Source: Cyanophora paradoxa (lineage: Eukaryota > Glaucocystophyceae > Cyanophorales > Cyanophoraceae). From it: DNA of 64,000 nt. The position numbers were made by a program, and so were the translations under genes. This document shows, one piece after another, positions 48,604-60,500 of the stretch (the stretch's first letter is position 1; every line of letters begins with the position of its first letter). The stretch is from assembly GCA_004431415.1 (NCBI GenBank), contig QPMI01000675.1, positions 1-64,000 of the forward strand. The letters run 5' to 3'. The notes below the pieces were generated by a model. That model did not search any database, had not been told where the DNA came from, and saw nothing but the letters and a program-made list of their open reading frames with translations.

Positions 48604-50798
48604 ATGTCGACTTGGGTGCAGCCGCAGCCGCCCCAGCCCGCGAACGAGGCGCCGCCGCCACTTGCAGCCCATGCGCCCGGCATGACATCCGCCGCGTGCG
48701 CCGCCGCCCGCCGCAGCGTGCTGTGCCTCTGTCGTAGATTTAAAGGCATAGATCGCGCGTCGTTCTCGCGTGCCTGCACCCCGACGCCTCCACGTGCGCA
48801 TGCACAGGTACGCGGCCGCGGAACGAATGCGGCGCCTCGCACTCCTCTCGGACGGGGTCGACCTGAGCTTCATCAACCCCGATCTGGAGGAGACGCTCAT
48901 GGGCCTCTTTCTGGAAGCGCGAACGAGGCTGCAGGAGGGCGCCGGCGCCGCGGAGGTGGAGGCCCTCGCCGCGGCGCCGCTCGCGCAGGCGATCGCCCTC
49001 ATCCGCGAGGAGCGCGAGGCGCACCACGTCGTCCAGTGCGCTCCTTCGTCTATCCCTGAGCCCGCGCCCCGCGCTCACGCCGCGGCAGATACCTGATGGC
49101 GCGCCGCGCGCCTAGGCCTCCCGGATCCCATGCCACAGCCTGCAGCTGCAGCTGGCTTCCGCTGACGCGCCCCGTCGCGCGCGCAGCACGTGCGGCTGGT
49201 GTACGAGCGCGCGGTGAGCGCCACGGGCGACAGGGCGGCCGAGCTCGTCCTCTCGCGCGTCCGTCCGCCGCTCCTGCGGCGCCTGCAGGAGCTCCTCAAC
49301 CCCGAGGTGCCGCCGTACCCCCCAGAACACCCTCGCCATCGGTTGAACACCGTGCCCCCGTCAGCTGCTGTCCCTGGACGACGCCCTCCGCGCGATGGTG
49401 CGGATCAGCCCCTTCCGCAAGTCCGGCGCCCCCGAAATGCGAGCCGTACCCCCCTCCTCCCCCCCCCTTCCCTATCCCCGCTCTGCGGCTGAGGCGGTGC
49501 CCCCGCAGCGCGGCTGCGGCGCGGTGCCTCGGGGAGGTCCTCGCGCCGGCCTCGGAGCATGTGCCGCCCCGCCCCTCCCCCGCCCCTGCCGTCCCCTAGG
49601 CCTCGAGGCGAGGGGGCGGCAGGGGGCGGCGCTGGCGCTGCTGCCGCTCTCGACGGAGGACGCGCGCGCCGTCGCCTCGTTCCTGAAGGCCGCCCTCGAC
49701 GCCGCCGCCATGGACCCCGCCCCCGCCGTCCTCTGGCGCCGCGCCGCCCTCGCCCTCGCCCGCCAGCGCGCCGACGCCGAGCGGGCCGCCAAGGGCGCCG
49801 CCAGGGACCCAGCGAAGAAGAAGGAGGGCGGCCGCGAGATTCGCGCCAAGCGGGACCGGTGAGAGCTCTCCAAGGCCGCCCCCTCGCTTCGCTCTTGAGG
49901 GGGGGCGGGGGCGGGGCCAGGTTCCTGCGGGCGGCGAGCGGGCGGCGGCTCTCGCCGTACGAGTCGCGCATCGTTAAGGCCCTCGCAGCCGTCTTCCCCG
50001 AGGAGGTGCGGGGGGCGGGGCCCGGGGCGGCCATCTTTCTCGCCGGCTCGACGGCCCGGCCCTCGTGACTCGGGCGCCGCTCCCGCCGGGGCCCCCGCAG
50101 ATCGCCCTCGCGATCGTCTCGTTCCTCTGCCGGCACCCCTGCGGTCCGCCCCTGCCCGCCTCGGGTCTCCTCCGGCCCGCCCGCCCGCCCGCGCGGCTCT
50201 GATGTCGGCCCCGCCCATGCCAGCCCTGACATCCATCGACACGTGCTGGTGCGCCCTGCCGCCGCTCCCCTCTCTGTCTCCGGCCCTCCCCTGGCCCTCC
50301 CTCACTCCCCGCGCCCCGCGCAGCGTCTGCGCCGACCTCCGCAAGTACGCCGCCACCTACGAGAAGTGCGCCGTACCCCCGGCCCGGCCGCCCCGCGCCC
50401 GTACCCCTTACGGTCCCCGGGCCGGGGATACAGGTACGTGGACGGCGTCGGCTTCGTGGAGACCGCCTCCCGGTCGGGTGCGGGCCCCTGTACCCCCGCA
50501 CTGGGCCTGTACCCCCCATGGCCAGAAGCTCACGCCTTCTGCGACCTCGCAGAGTTCTACTGCCCGCCGTGCCGGTCCCGCATGGGTGCGCGGCCCGGCG
50601 CGGCGCGGCGCGCTCGCCCCGGCCCTGCTCCGATGCGAAGCGCTGAAGCGCTGATGCGGGGGGCGGGGGCTAGAGGAGGGGGACGGGGAGGGGGAGGGCC
50701 ACGCGCGGCACAACTTCCACCTCGTCGCCTCCCTCGACGAGGACGAGGGGGCCCCGGGGGGGGAGGGCCCTCCGGGGCTCATGTTCAGCGAATCATGA
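48604..50798 (+). CDS. Unknown helical protein with C-terminal CxxC patch
   Basis: Not recognised. Exons that share the local splice pattern read MSTWVQPQPPQPANEAPPPL (48,604), RYAAAERMRRLALLSDGVDL with LEETLMGLFLEARTRLQEGA (48.81-49.04 kb), HVRLVYERAVSATGDRAAEL with LLRRLQELLNPEV (49.19-49.31 kb), LLSLDDALRAMVRISPFRKS (49.37 kb), LLPLSTEDARAVASFLKAAL with ALARQRADAERAAKGAARDP (49.64-49.86 kb), RFLRAASGRRLSPYESRIVK (49.92 kb), IALAIVSFLCRHPCG, VCADLRKYAATYEKC, HAFCDLAEFYCPPCRSRMG (50.53 kb) and HNFHLVASLDEDEG, ending in TGA at 50,796-50,798. Mostly helical and cytoplasmic, with no membrane span. The late CxxC pair could bind metal. An alternative start is the ATG at 48,800. Confidence 0.6.
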
Positions 50799-51565
50799 TC
50801 GTGATTTGCAAATCAAATGCATATGCTCGCATACTTTAAGAGACGGGTGTGGGGGAGGAGGGCCCCCATGCGCCAGCAATCGGCAGAAAGGCTCGGGTTT
50901 GTTTCAAGTTCAATGTTCAAATTTGGCAGCTGAGCATGCATGTCGAACTTTAATTTGGAAAGCATTATCATGATCATCATGATCATCCACACGTACATAA
51001 TTACAAATAACCGTATACGTAGTAACTGCAGCTGCACATGTTATTCTCCTGATCATGATCGATATCAGTCTCGAGCTCGCGGTCGAGAACTCGGGCCTCG
51101 TGCCAGCTGCAGAGTCCCGTGAAGTTTCAGGGGCCCGGCCCCCAGTTTAATTTTGTGCACGAGGAAACATGCTTTAATTTGCAATTGCAGCCGTATACAA
51201 AACCGTATACAATTCGAAGAAATTGTGACGTAGTGCAAGCAGCTAATCGTGGGACTTTCTGGAATCTATGGTGCAAGCAGCTAATCGTCGTGGGGGGACC
51301 ATGGAATCTACTCTAATACATCTAAATCTACTATACAGGCTAGAGAGAAACTCTGAGATCGAAGCTACAGGGTATTGCCACGGGATCTTGCGCATGCCAT
51401 ATCATGCATGGGACTTCCTGGAATCTGCTCTAATACATCTAAACCTGTTAGCTATAGGCTAGAGAGATCGAAATAATCACGAATAAATTCGGAAGCAGGC
51501 CCGAGGGCCCTCGACATAATCTATGCAGCTGCGGGCCTAATCCTGACGCTCGTCGACGCTGGCTG
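50799..51565. other. Tail-to-tail spacer with direct repeats
   Basis: AT-rich, non-coding by appearance. It holds the repeats listed separately, CATGATCATGATCAT-type words (about 50,968-50,984) and two copies of CCGTATAC (51,191 and 51,202). Confidence 0.5.
51233..51466. repeat. Short imperfect direct repeats
   Basis: GTGCAAGCAGCTAATCGT occurs at 51,233-51,250 and again at 51,271-51,288. A longer unit beginning GGAATCTACTCTAATACATC (51,303) and ending GGCTAGAGAGA (about 51,348) recurs at 51,420-51,466 with few changes. No coding potential. Confidence 0.75.
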
Positions 51566-54500
51566 TCAGAGCTGGACGACGCAGAGGTCCCCGCGGGGGT
51601 CGGGGTCGCGGTCGTCGACGCCCAGGCCCAGGCTCGGCACGGAGCGCTGCCGCCCGCCCCTTTCCGCCTCCGCCTCCGACGCCGACCGCGCCGCCTTCGA
51701 CGCCGGCGCCGCGAAGACCGACTCGTGCCCATGGCGGGCGGGGAGGGCGAGCGCCCTGTCGCCCCTGCCCCCCGGGGCGGCGAAGACGTTGGGCGCCTCG
51801 CCGGAGCGCGAGCGCGAGCTCGAGCTCGAGCTCGAGGCCGTCTCCTCCACAGAGCCGATCCGCCACAGGCGCCCCACGCCCCGCCGCCCCTCCGCCCCTC
51901 CGTCCGCGGGCCGCGGCGGCCGCTCCCCCTCGGGCCCGGGCCCCTCGCCGGCCGCGCCCGCGAGCTCGAGGACGTCCCCGTCCGTCTCCTCCGCCCGGAT
52001 CCCGAACTTGCGCTGCCCCGCGCGCGCGGTCAGGCCATCTCAGAGACTCGGATCTAGAGGTGCCCTCTTTTTTTCCTTCAATCTTTCGGTTGAAACTAAA
52101 GCTCAGGCTTCTCGAGGGGCTCGAGATCGCGCACGCGGAGGAGGCGCCGGACGAAGAGGTAGGCGAGGAGGGCCTGCCCGGCGGCGCCCAGGGCGGCCCC
52201 CGCCAGGCTCGCCGCGTTCGCCAGGGCGTCCAGCGGCGTGGAGCGCAGCTTGCGGTCCACCAGCACGTACACCTGAGGGGAGGCGGGGGAGTCACATCAG
52301 ATCGAATCGAATCGGAGCGAGGCGAATTAGATGGGAGGGCGCCTCGGCGACGCGGAAGGAGGCGGCGACGGCGACGGACTCGTCGGAGCACTCGGGGGCC
52401 CCCAGGGGCCGGCTCGGCGAGCAGAGCGCCTGCATGCAGCCGGCGAGCCGGTGAGAGGAGGGCGAGGGGGGGAGCTCGAGGCGGGGCGGGGCGGGGGCGG
52501 ACGAAGGTGTCGAGGCCGCGCTCGGCGGGGGCGGCCTCGGCGAGGGAGAGGGCCGCGAAGTAGCGCGGCCGCCCCTGCGCGGGCGTTGGGCGAGAAGGGC
52601 GAGGGCGGGGGCGGGGGCGGGAGCGGGGCTCGATCGCGAGGCGCGCACGTCGTCGTTGTCGGTGAAGTGCATGGGGGTGAGGGCCACGGGGAGGGGCACG
52701 GGCGCGGCGCCCCGGAAGACCCTGCGCCCCCGAGCTCAGCCGGCCCGACGTGGGGGCGGGGCGGGGCGGTGCGGTGCGGGGCGGGGCGCGCGTGTCCTCG
52801 CGGGTCGTCTGCACGAAGCCCTGCGCCGTCACGAACTCGGGGACCTGCCGGCGGCCGTGAGGCACGCGGACCGCGAACCGCCGATGCCCGTGGGCTCGTG
52901 CGCCCAATATTCACTATGAGAAACGGGCGGGATTGATATTCGGGGGTACCTTGATGGTGTAGAGGATAGAGACGGCAAAGGCGAGGCGGGAGGAGAGGCG
53001 GAGGGTAACCCCGGCCCCCGCCGCCGACGCGATGCGGCACCCCTCGCACGTCCACGTCACGCTGCCGGGGGCCGCGGGTCGGCGTCGGTCAGTCGCTCAC
53101 GAGTCCGAGCGGCGCGGGGTTGGCGCTCGCTCGCTCGCGCACTTGCAGGAGGCGCCGGCGTCGAAGGGGGAGGTGGAGAGGGCCTGGCGGCCGGAGAAGC
53201 CCGAGGGGGCGAACGACGCGTCCAGCTCCGCCCTGCGAACGCCTCGTATGAGGGCGGGGCCGGCGGGGCAAGGGGGGGCCGCGAGGGGGGGCTGATCATG
53301 GGGTACCGGCAGGGCCCGCGGTAGCCGCGGAAGGTGGCGGAGAAGGCGAAGGAGCCTGCGATGGAGGCCGCCGAGGGCGAGACCCCGGGGTTCAGGCTGC
53401 ACGCCCCGCACCACCAGGTCAGAAGCGGTGCGCACGCTCGATAAAAGGCGATCGCGCGGGGCGATCGGTATCTATCTATCTTATTTCGCAAGGGACCGGG
53501 CGGGGGCGGGACCGGGGCCGGGGGCGGGCCTCTGGACGATGGAGTAGTTGGCGACGGCGAACTGGACGGCGACGAAGGCGAGGGCGACGCCGACCGCGAC
53601 GGCCCCCAGCAGCGTGAACACCGCCCCCGACACCGTCCGGTTCGACGGAGGCGGCGGTGCCGCCTCGTCCGTTGGCGCGCCGCCGCCGGCATCGGCGCCT
53701 GCGCCTGCGCCCCTCTTCGGCTCTGGACCTGGGGCGCCCGCGCCGCTTGGGCTGGAAGGCTTCGCCTCCGAGCTGCCCTGGCCGGGTCCCTCGTCCCCCT
53801 CGAACTCCTCTGCGCGGCCGTCAGCGCTCGGGCCGGGCCGGGCCGGGGCGGGGCGGGCGGGCCGCGGAAGAGGAGGTGGAGGCGCTGGACGCGGCGGTAG
53901 CGGGCGGCGCGGGCGGCGGGCCCGGGGGCGGGGAGGACGCGCAGGTAGAGGAAGGCGGCGAGGCCCGCCAGCGCCGTCGCACCCACCGCCCCCGCCCCGA
54001 TCACACCGAAGAGCTGCGGTCCCCGGCCCCTGAGCCGGCCCTTCCGGTGGAGCCGGCGGGGGGGAATGCTGACCCTGTTGGTTCGGTCGAGGGTCTCCTC
54101 CTCGGTGCGGACGACGGGCTGGCTCACGCTGCCGGCGTTGGCGCCGTACTCGAAGGGCGCCTCGGCGAGCTCCACGTCCTCCTCGTCGTAGTCCAGCGCC
54201 CCGCGCCGCCGCCCCCGCCGGCTTCGAGACCGGGCCCGGCGGGAAGCTGGGGATCCGGAGGACGGGGGCGGCGCGGCGCGGAGGGCGGCGGAGGAGAGGT
54301 CCAGCGAGTAGGGCTCCGAGGTGGCCACGGGGCAGAGGGTGCGGGGCGGGCACGCCAGGCACACCGCGCTCCCGTTCGCCGCCGCGTACGTCCCCAGCGG
54401 GCTGCGATAAACTATGAGCCGCGTAGAATCGAGGCCTGTCGTGATCGAGAGACCGCGGACCAGGGTGTGCAGGCGGGCATGGAGGCGTTGCGGAAGGAGC

Positions 54501-57500
54501 CGGCGGGGCAGGCGGCGCAGGCGAGGCCGTCGTCGGAGACGTGGCCGGCCTCGCACGCGGCGCAGGCGGCGGCGCCCGGGCCCGAGACCTCGTTCGCCCC
54601 GCAGGGCTCGCACGCCAGCGCCCCCTCCGGCATCCGCGTCCCCTGCGCACGCACGCCGCTCAGATCTAGAATCGAAGCGGGGCGGGGCGGGGCAGAGGCA
54701 GGCTCGCGCATGGGTCGGGTCGCACCGCGGGGCACGGGACGCACTCCCGCCGCGCGTCGTCTGCGCGCCGGCCCGCCGGGCAGACCTGCGCCGGGTACAT
54801 GTCAATCGGATCAGGTCCGCCCCGGCGACGGCCGCGGGTTGCAATCGGGGCGACGGGGGGGTACGGGCTGGGCCGACCTGGCACTGGGAGAGGCCCGGGA
54901 GGGGCGCCACCGCGTTGGGTGCGCACGGGAGGCAGGAGAGGGCGTCGGGGCCGGGCACAGAGCCCGCCGGGCACTCTGCGCGGGACGATCCTTAGCGCTT
55001 TCATTTGAAGAATGCGATGTATGAATGAAACATCAATGTCCCGGCGATACGTATTGCGCTCGGATCTCGCAGCGCACCTCTGCAGCTGACTTCCTCCTCG
55101 CTCGCCACTTCGCCGGGCGGGCTGCGGACGTGCACGGGGGTGAGCCCCCGCGTCCCCTCCTCTTCCCGTGCGGGCGGGGGAGGGGGCGGGGCGGGGCGGG
55201 GCGGGGGCGGGGCGCGCCAGCGGCTGCAGGCGGAGGAGCCGAAGTCGGGGGCGACGGTCCCCGGGGGGCACCCCTAGCACGCCGCCATCGCCCCCTCCCG
55301 GTACTGGCCCTGCGCCCCGCCCCGAAGAATCAGCCCCGGCCGCCGGCCGAGACCTCGGCGCGCGCGAACTGCGCACCGGGCGGCAGGGCACGCAGCTGCG
55401 GCGGTCGGAGGACGCCACGTACCCCGCCTCGCAGTCCGCGCAGTCCCCGCCCCGCCCCGGCAGGTCGGAGAACGTGTTCGCGGGGCACTGCGGGGCACGG
55501 ACAGTTAGCCTTGTGCTTCTAGGCGCGAGAATAACCGATGTCAATCGGAGGTGTAGAGCTCCAGCGCGCCTTCTCGCAGGTGGAGGAGCCGTTGGGCATG
55601 TGAGACCCCGCGTCGCAGAGGACGCAGCGCGTGCTGGCGATTGCGAGGCGAGGGGTGAGCGGCCGCGGAGGTCCAGAGCTCGAGGGAATGTTTTGATGAG
55701 CCGCGCGGGGGGGCGGGGCGGACCTGTCGGCGGAGGCGTAGGAGCCGAGGGCGCACCGCAGGCACGCGCGGAAGGTCCGCTCGGGGGCGTACTCCCCCTG
55801 CGCCCCCCTCGCGCTCAGCGCTTGCCCGCCTCCGATCCGGCGGCGGCGCGGGGCGCACGGGCTTGCAGGGGAAGCAGCTGTTCTGGCCCTCGCCGTGGAA
55901 GGTGCCGGCGGGGCAGGCCACGCACCGCGTTCGGTCGTCGTTCGAGACCGTCCCCTGCGCATGCCGCCCCGCCCGCGGGCGCTCGAGCTTAAGTCGCAAC
56001 GCTGATTATGAGATCGCGGGCAGGCGGCCGCACCGGCTCGCATTTGGTACACACGACGTCCCCGGGGGAGGAGACGCTCCCCGCAGGGCACTGCGAAGAA
56101 TTCGAAGCACGCGAGGTTACTAGGTTAGGAGGTGGGTGCGAACGGCGGGAAAGTTAAATTTAAGATCAAGAGAAATTAACAATCGACTCTGATTTTGGGG
56201 CGGCCGCGGGGCGCACGGGGACGCAGAAGGTTGCGTTCTCGTAGAGGCCGGGGGGGCAGGGGACGCAGGCGGTGCGGTCCTCGTTGCTCGTCGTCCCGCG
56301 CGGGCAGCGCGGGCACGCCTCGTGCGCCCCCATCCCGCTGAACGTCCCCTGCGCAAGCGCGCGCGCCGAATCGAAGATGTTCGTTAGCAATGCTCCTAAG
56401 GACACGCGAGAGCCTCCGGCTGGCGCACGAGGGGGCAGGGCCAGCAGCGCCCGTCGCGCTCGACGAAGCCCTGCTCGCGGGAGAGAACCCCGGGTCAGAG
56501 CGGGAGGAGGGGCGACCAGGGGGGTGCCCGGGCGCGCCGCGCTGCAGGGGCGGCACTGCGCGCGGTCGTCGGAGCTCTCCGTGCCCCGCGGGCTGCGAGA
56601 GGCGCGTCGGGCCGGCCTGCTTCGCAGAGCGCGCGATAATATTATAAGCTGAGCGAGGTTCTTATATTACCAAGGCGTGCAGAATGATGCGCCGGCCGCG
56701 GGAGTGTAAAACCTGCGTGCAGCGTACGCTGTGAGATGGCGATTGAGCTGCGCGTGAAAATTCGACGGCAAACCGGAAAGGGCACTGCCTGCAGCTCGTC
56801 TCGTTCGCGGCCCGGGCCACGCCGACCGCACGGCTGCCGACCAAGGCCGCGCCGACCGCGCGGCCTGCACTGCCCTGGGCGCACGGCTGCCGACCGAAAC
56901 GTGAGAGCGTCAAGGTGAGAATCTAGAGCGGATCGGGCCGGCGCGCGCGGGCTGCTGCGGCGGCGCACGTCGCAGTTCTGGCGGTCGAGGGAGGCGACGG
57001 TGCCGGGGCCGCAGGGCGTGCAGGCGGTCGCCCCCGCCGTCGGCGTCACCGCGTTCACGGGACAGTCGACGCAGACGCCCCCGCTCTCGTACCGCCCGGC
57101 GGGGCACGCCTCGCACCCCGTCCGGTCCCCCGTCGACACTCTGCGCGGCGGTACCGGTACCCGCGATCAGCTCGCGGTCGCAATCGGGGCCCCGGCTGCG
57201 CCTGGCGCTTCCATCGACATGGAGCGCGCCGGCCGGGCTGGCACGGGTTGCAGGCCGCCGCGCCGCCCGTGCTGTACGTGCCTGCACGCGACCGTTCCGC
57301 GGGAATTCGAAGCTCAAACAAGACGAAACAGAAGGCGACGCTCACCGACGGGGCAAGTCTCGCAGTCGCTCATGTTTCGCGCCCGGTACTGGCCCGGGAG
57401 GCAGCTAGAGGGAATTCGAAGGACGCAATGACAATAAGAATACGGCGGGAAACAGGCGAATGCGCTCACGCTTGACAGCTCTGCTTGTCGGCGCTCGCAT

Positions 57501-60500
57501 AGTATCCGCCATCGCTGATGATTATGATCAAATTCAATATATCTACACATGCTCGAGATCTAGATCGCGAGCGGGCAGCAGCAGCGGCCGCTCACCACTC
57601 GATGCAGACGCGGGAGGCCTCGACGGGGTTGTACGTGTTCCCGACGCACGCCCTGCAGACCAGGCTCTCCTCGAAGTTGCCCTTTCCGCAGGGGCGGCAC
57701 TCCGAGCGGTCCGCGTTCGGCACCTCCCCCGCGGCGCACACCTGAGGCGCCGGCAAACATCAATACCGATGGCTCGTCGCCGAAGCATGAGACTAAATAT
57801 GCGAATTCGGAACCGACCCTGTAGGAGCTGCTACCGATGGGGGCGACAGCGCCGAGCGGGACAGACTGGCACCAGGACATGCTGCCATTGCGGTACGTCC
57901 CTGCGCAATTGCCGACGTGAGCCGCCGTATCCGTCCGCTCGCCGCTTTCAAGAAATTGCGTCCGAGCGAAAATTAAAGGGCACGGACCAGAGGAGCAAGC
58001 GACGCAGGACTGCTCGTCAGTTGCGGGGACCGTCCCGTTTTCGCAGGGCTCGCACGCGGCCATCCCCTCCAAGGGGGCGACGGACATTGACGGGCACCTG
58101 GCCATAGACCGCCAAGGCGAAAAGTGGATCGTCGGCCGGGGCCGAGCAGCCGCATGCGCATCGCTGGGCCGCATCGCACCGGACGCAGGAGTCGCCCCTC
58201 TGGTACGACCCGGCGGGGCACGCCCTGCAGAAGGCGAGGTCCGGGGAGGGGACCCAGCCGCCCGCGCAGACCGTGAAGTTCGCGCTGCCCGCCGCCGCCG
58301 CCGCCCGCGAGGGCACCGTTTCGCAGTAGGCCATGGCCCCGGCCCTGTACGTCCCGGGCGGGCACGCTGCCGCAGGAAGCGAGAGATCAGCACTAGCCCG
58401 CCCCGCCCCGGTTTATTCGTGCACGCAAGATATCGATGCTCCGCATTCAAATTCGAGCGCGTCGATAAGGGGACTTAAGGAAGTTTGCTTACGTATGCAG
58501 TTTGATTGATCGGCCGAGCTCACTTGCCCCGCCGGGCAAGCGGTGCAAGAAGCAAGACCCGAAGAGTTAGCGACTGTGTTGATTGGGCACCTGAACGGGG
58601 AAAAAGACTGCTTAAGTACTTGACCATCGCTCATCTTCGCCGCGGCGCGAAACCGATGAAGCAATTCACCGTGTGCATTCGCTCATGTTCGACGTTCGAT
58701 AGTAGCCCGCAGCACTGCGTCGATCGATCAGACTGGATTTATGCGCACAACGTCGACGCGGAATCCAATAATGGGCCGCAAATGCGAACCAAGCAATGCA
58801 CGATTGGCGATCTTCAAGGCTCGTCCACCCTGATTCGAATTCTCGCCCGATTACAACTTGGAGATCGAACCTTGGACGAGCAGCTGCAGCGCACCTTCGG
58901 GGCAGGCGGTGCAGGACCCGAACTCGCCCGCGCGCGAGTACGTCTGACTCGGGCACGTCCGGCAGGCGGTTCGATTCCCGGGCTGGAAGGTCCCCGCGGG
59001 GCTGCGGACATGCACAGCAAAACCAATCAATGAGCCGTTCGATTTGCGCATACACGCCGCAATTCGAATATCCGGACCAAGGCTCGCAGGTCGAAGCGTC
59101 CGCGGTGGGCACCAGACCGGGGCCGCCTGAAACGTTTTGTCACGAGAGATGAACCAATCATGTCTAATTTCCGACTGTGCGTCGATCAAAGCTCACATGG
59201 GAGGCAAGAGCCGAGCGCTCCGCGCCCGGAGTACGAGAAGGCCGGACACGGGAGGCACACTGCAGCGCCTGCGTAGGGCAGGTACGTCCCGGGCCTGCCA
59301 ATCGCGAGGTGAAATTAACGTGAATCGACCGCAATTTCGAAGAACAAGGAGTGAAGGGTTGTGTTCAAAGTAGCTGGGCGCACGAGCACGTGAGGCACGC
59401 GGACGTCCACTTTGAAGTCTGCGTGAACGCGTTCTCGGCGCACGGCTTGCAGGCCGTCCCCGGGGCGTCCGAGTACGTGTTCTGCGGGCAGTCTGGAGAC
59501 CATGGACATGGCCATGCAAGGAATTAGTTCGTTTCATCGGTTTGCACACGTGAATTTCGTGCGCCCACCGTAGCAGGAAGAGGCGCCGGCGGTGGAGTAG
59601 GTGCCAGCGGGGCAGATGGAGGGGGCCGTGGCCCCGCCCGCCGAGAAGGTGCCGGCCTCGCACACGCTCGCCTCGGCGGTGCTGATCAGGCCCGTCCTGT
59701 TCGAGTAGAGCCCGGGCGGGAGCGGGAGGCAGTTCTCCCCCGCGACCGTCCCGCCGGTCGACGCCGCGTTGAAGGTCTGCGCACGCGCGATCAAGGTCCG
59801 ATTTCGAGGTTCGGCACAATTGTAGGAAATTGTGAGCCGCGCACAGTGCCGGGGGGGCACTCCGTGTAGACCTTAACGATGAACGCGGGCTGAGGTCGCG
59901 CGCGAAATTAAACCGCAAGCGCAACGACGGACAAGGAAGCTGCAATTGCGACCGCGTGCGCAGCGGACCTCGCGGGCGTAGAAGGCGATGAAAGGCGCCT
60001 CGACGAAGGGCCGGGAGCCCGTGTTCGCGGGGTCGTCGTTGAACCACGCCCGCGCGCTGAAGTCTCCCAGCACGTGCGCCCCGCTGCCACCCCCAGCCCG
60101 GCGCCGGCGTCGGCGGCGCGCGCAGCGATCGTGGACAGCGGAGATCGGGGAGCGCACGCGATGCCCTGCGCGAAGGACGGAATGACGGTGCGGAAGGGAC
60201 CCGAGAACGTGGCGCTGTCCGCGTTGTCGATCTGTGCGGTTGCGATTTAGCTGTGCAATTCAACGCTGAAGCTTGCTGCACGGGAGCGATTACCTTGATG
60301 AGGTGCGTTGACTTCGAGCGGCAGACGACCTTTCGGAGGCGGGTTGAGAGCATCCAAACCTGCCCGCCCTGGCCATCCGTGCGGCCGAAAGGGAACGCGA
60401 GCGTGTTGCCCGTCGTGTGGAACTCGCGGACGACAAAGAGGGATCCGCTCTTGTAGGCGGCGGCGGGGACCGAGTACCAGCCGCCGTCCACCGAGGGGGA

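Noticed and set aside
58968-58979. GGTTCGATTCCC, like a tRNA T-loop
   Set aside because: The flanking bases do not form the T stem or an acceptor stem, and the stretch encodes the - strand repeat FQPGNRTACRTCPSQTYS.
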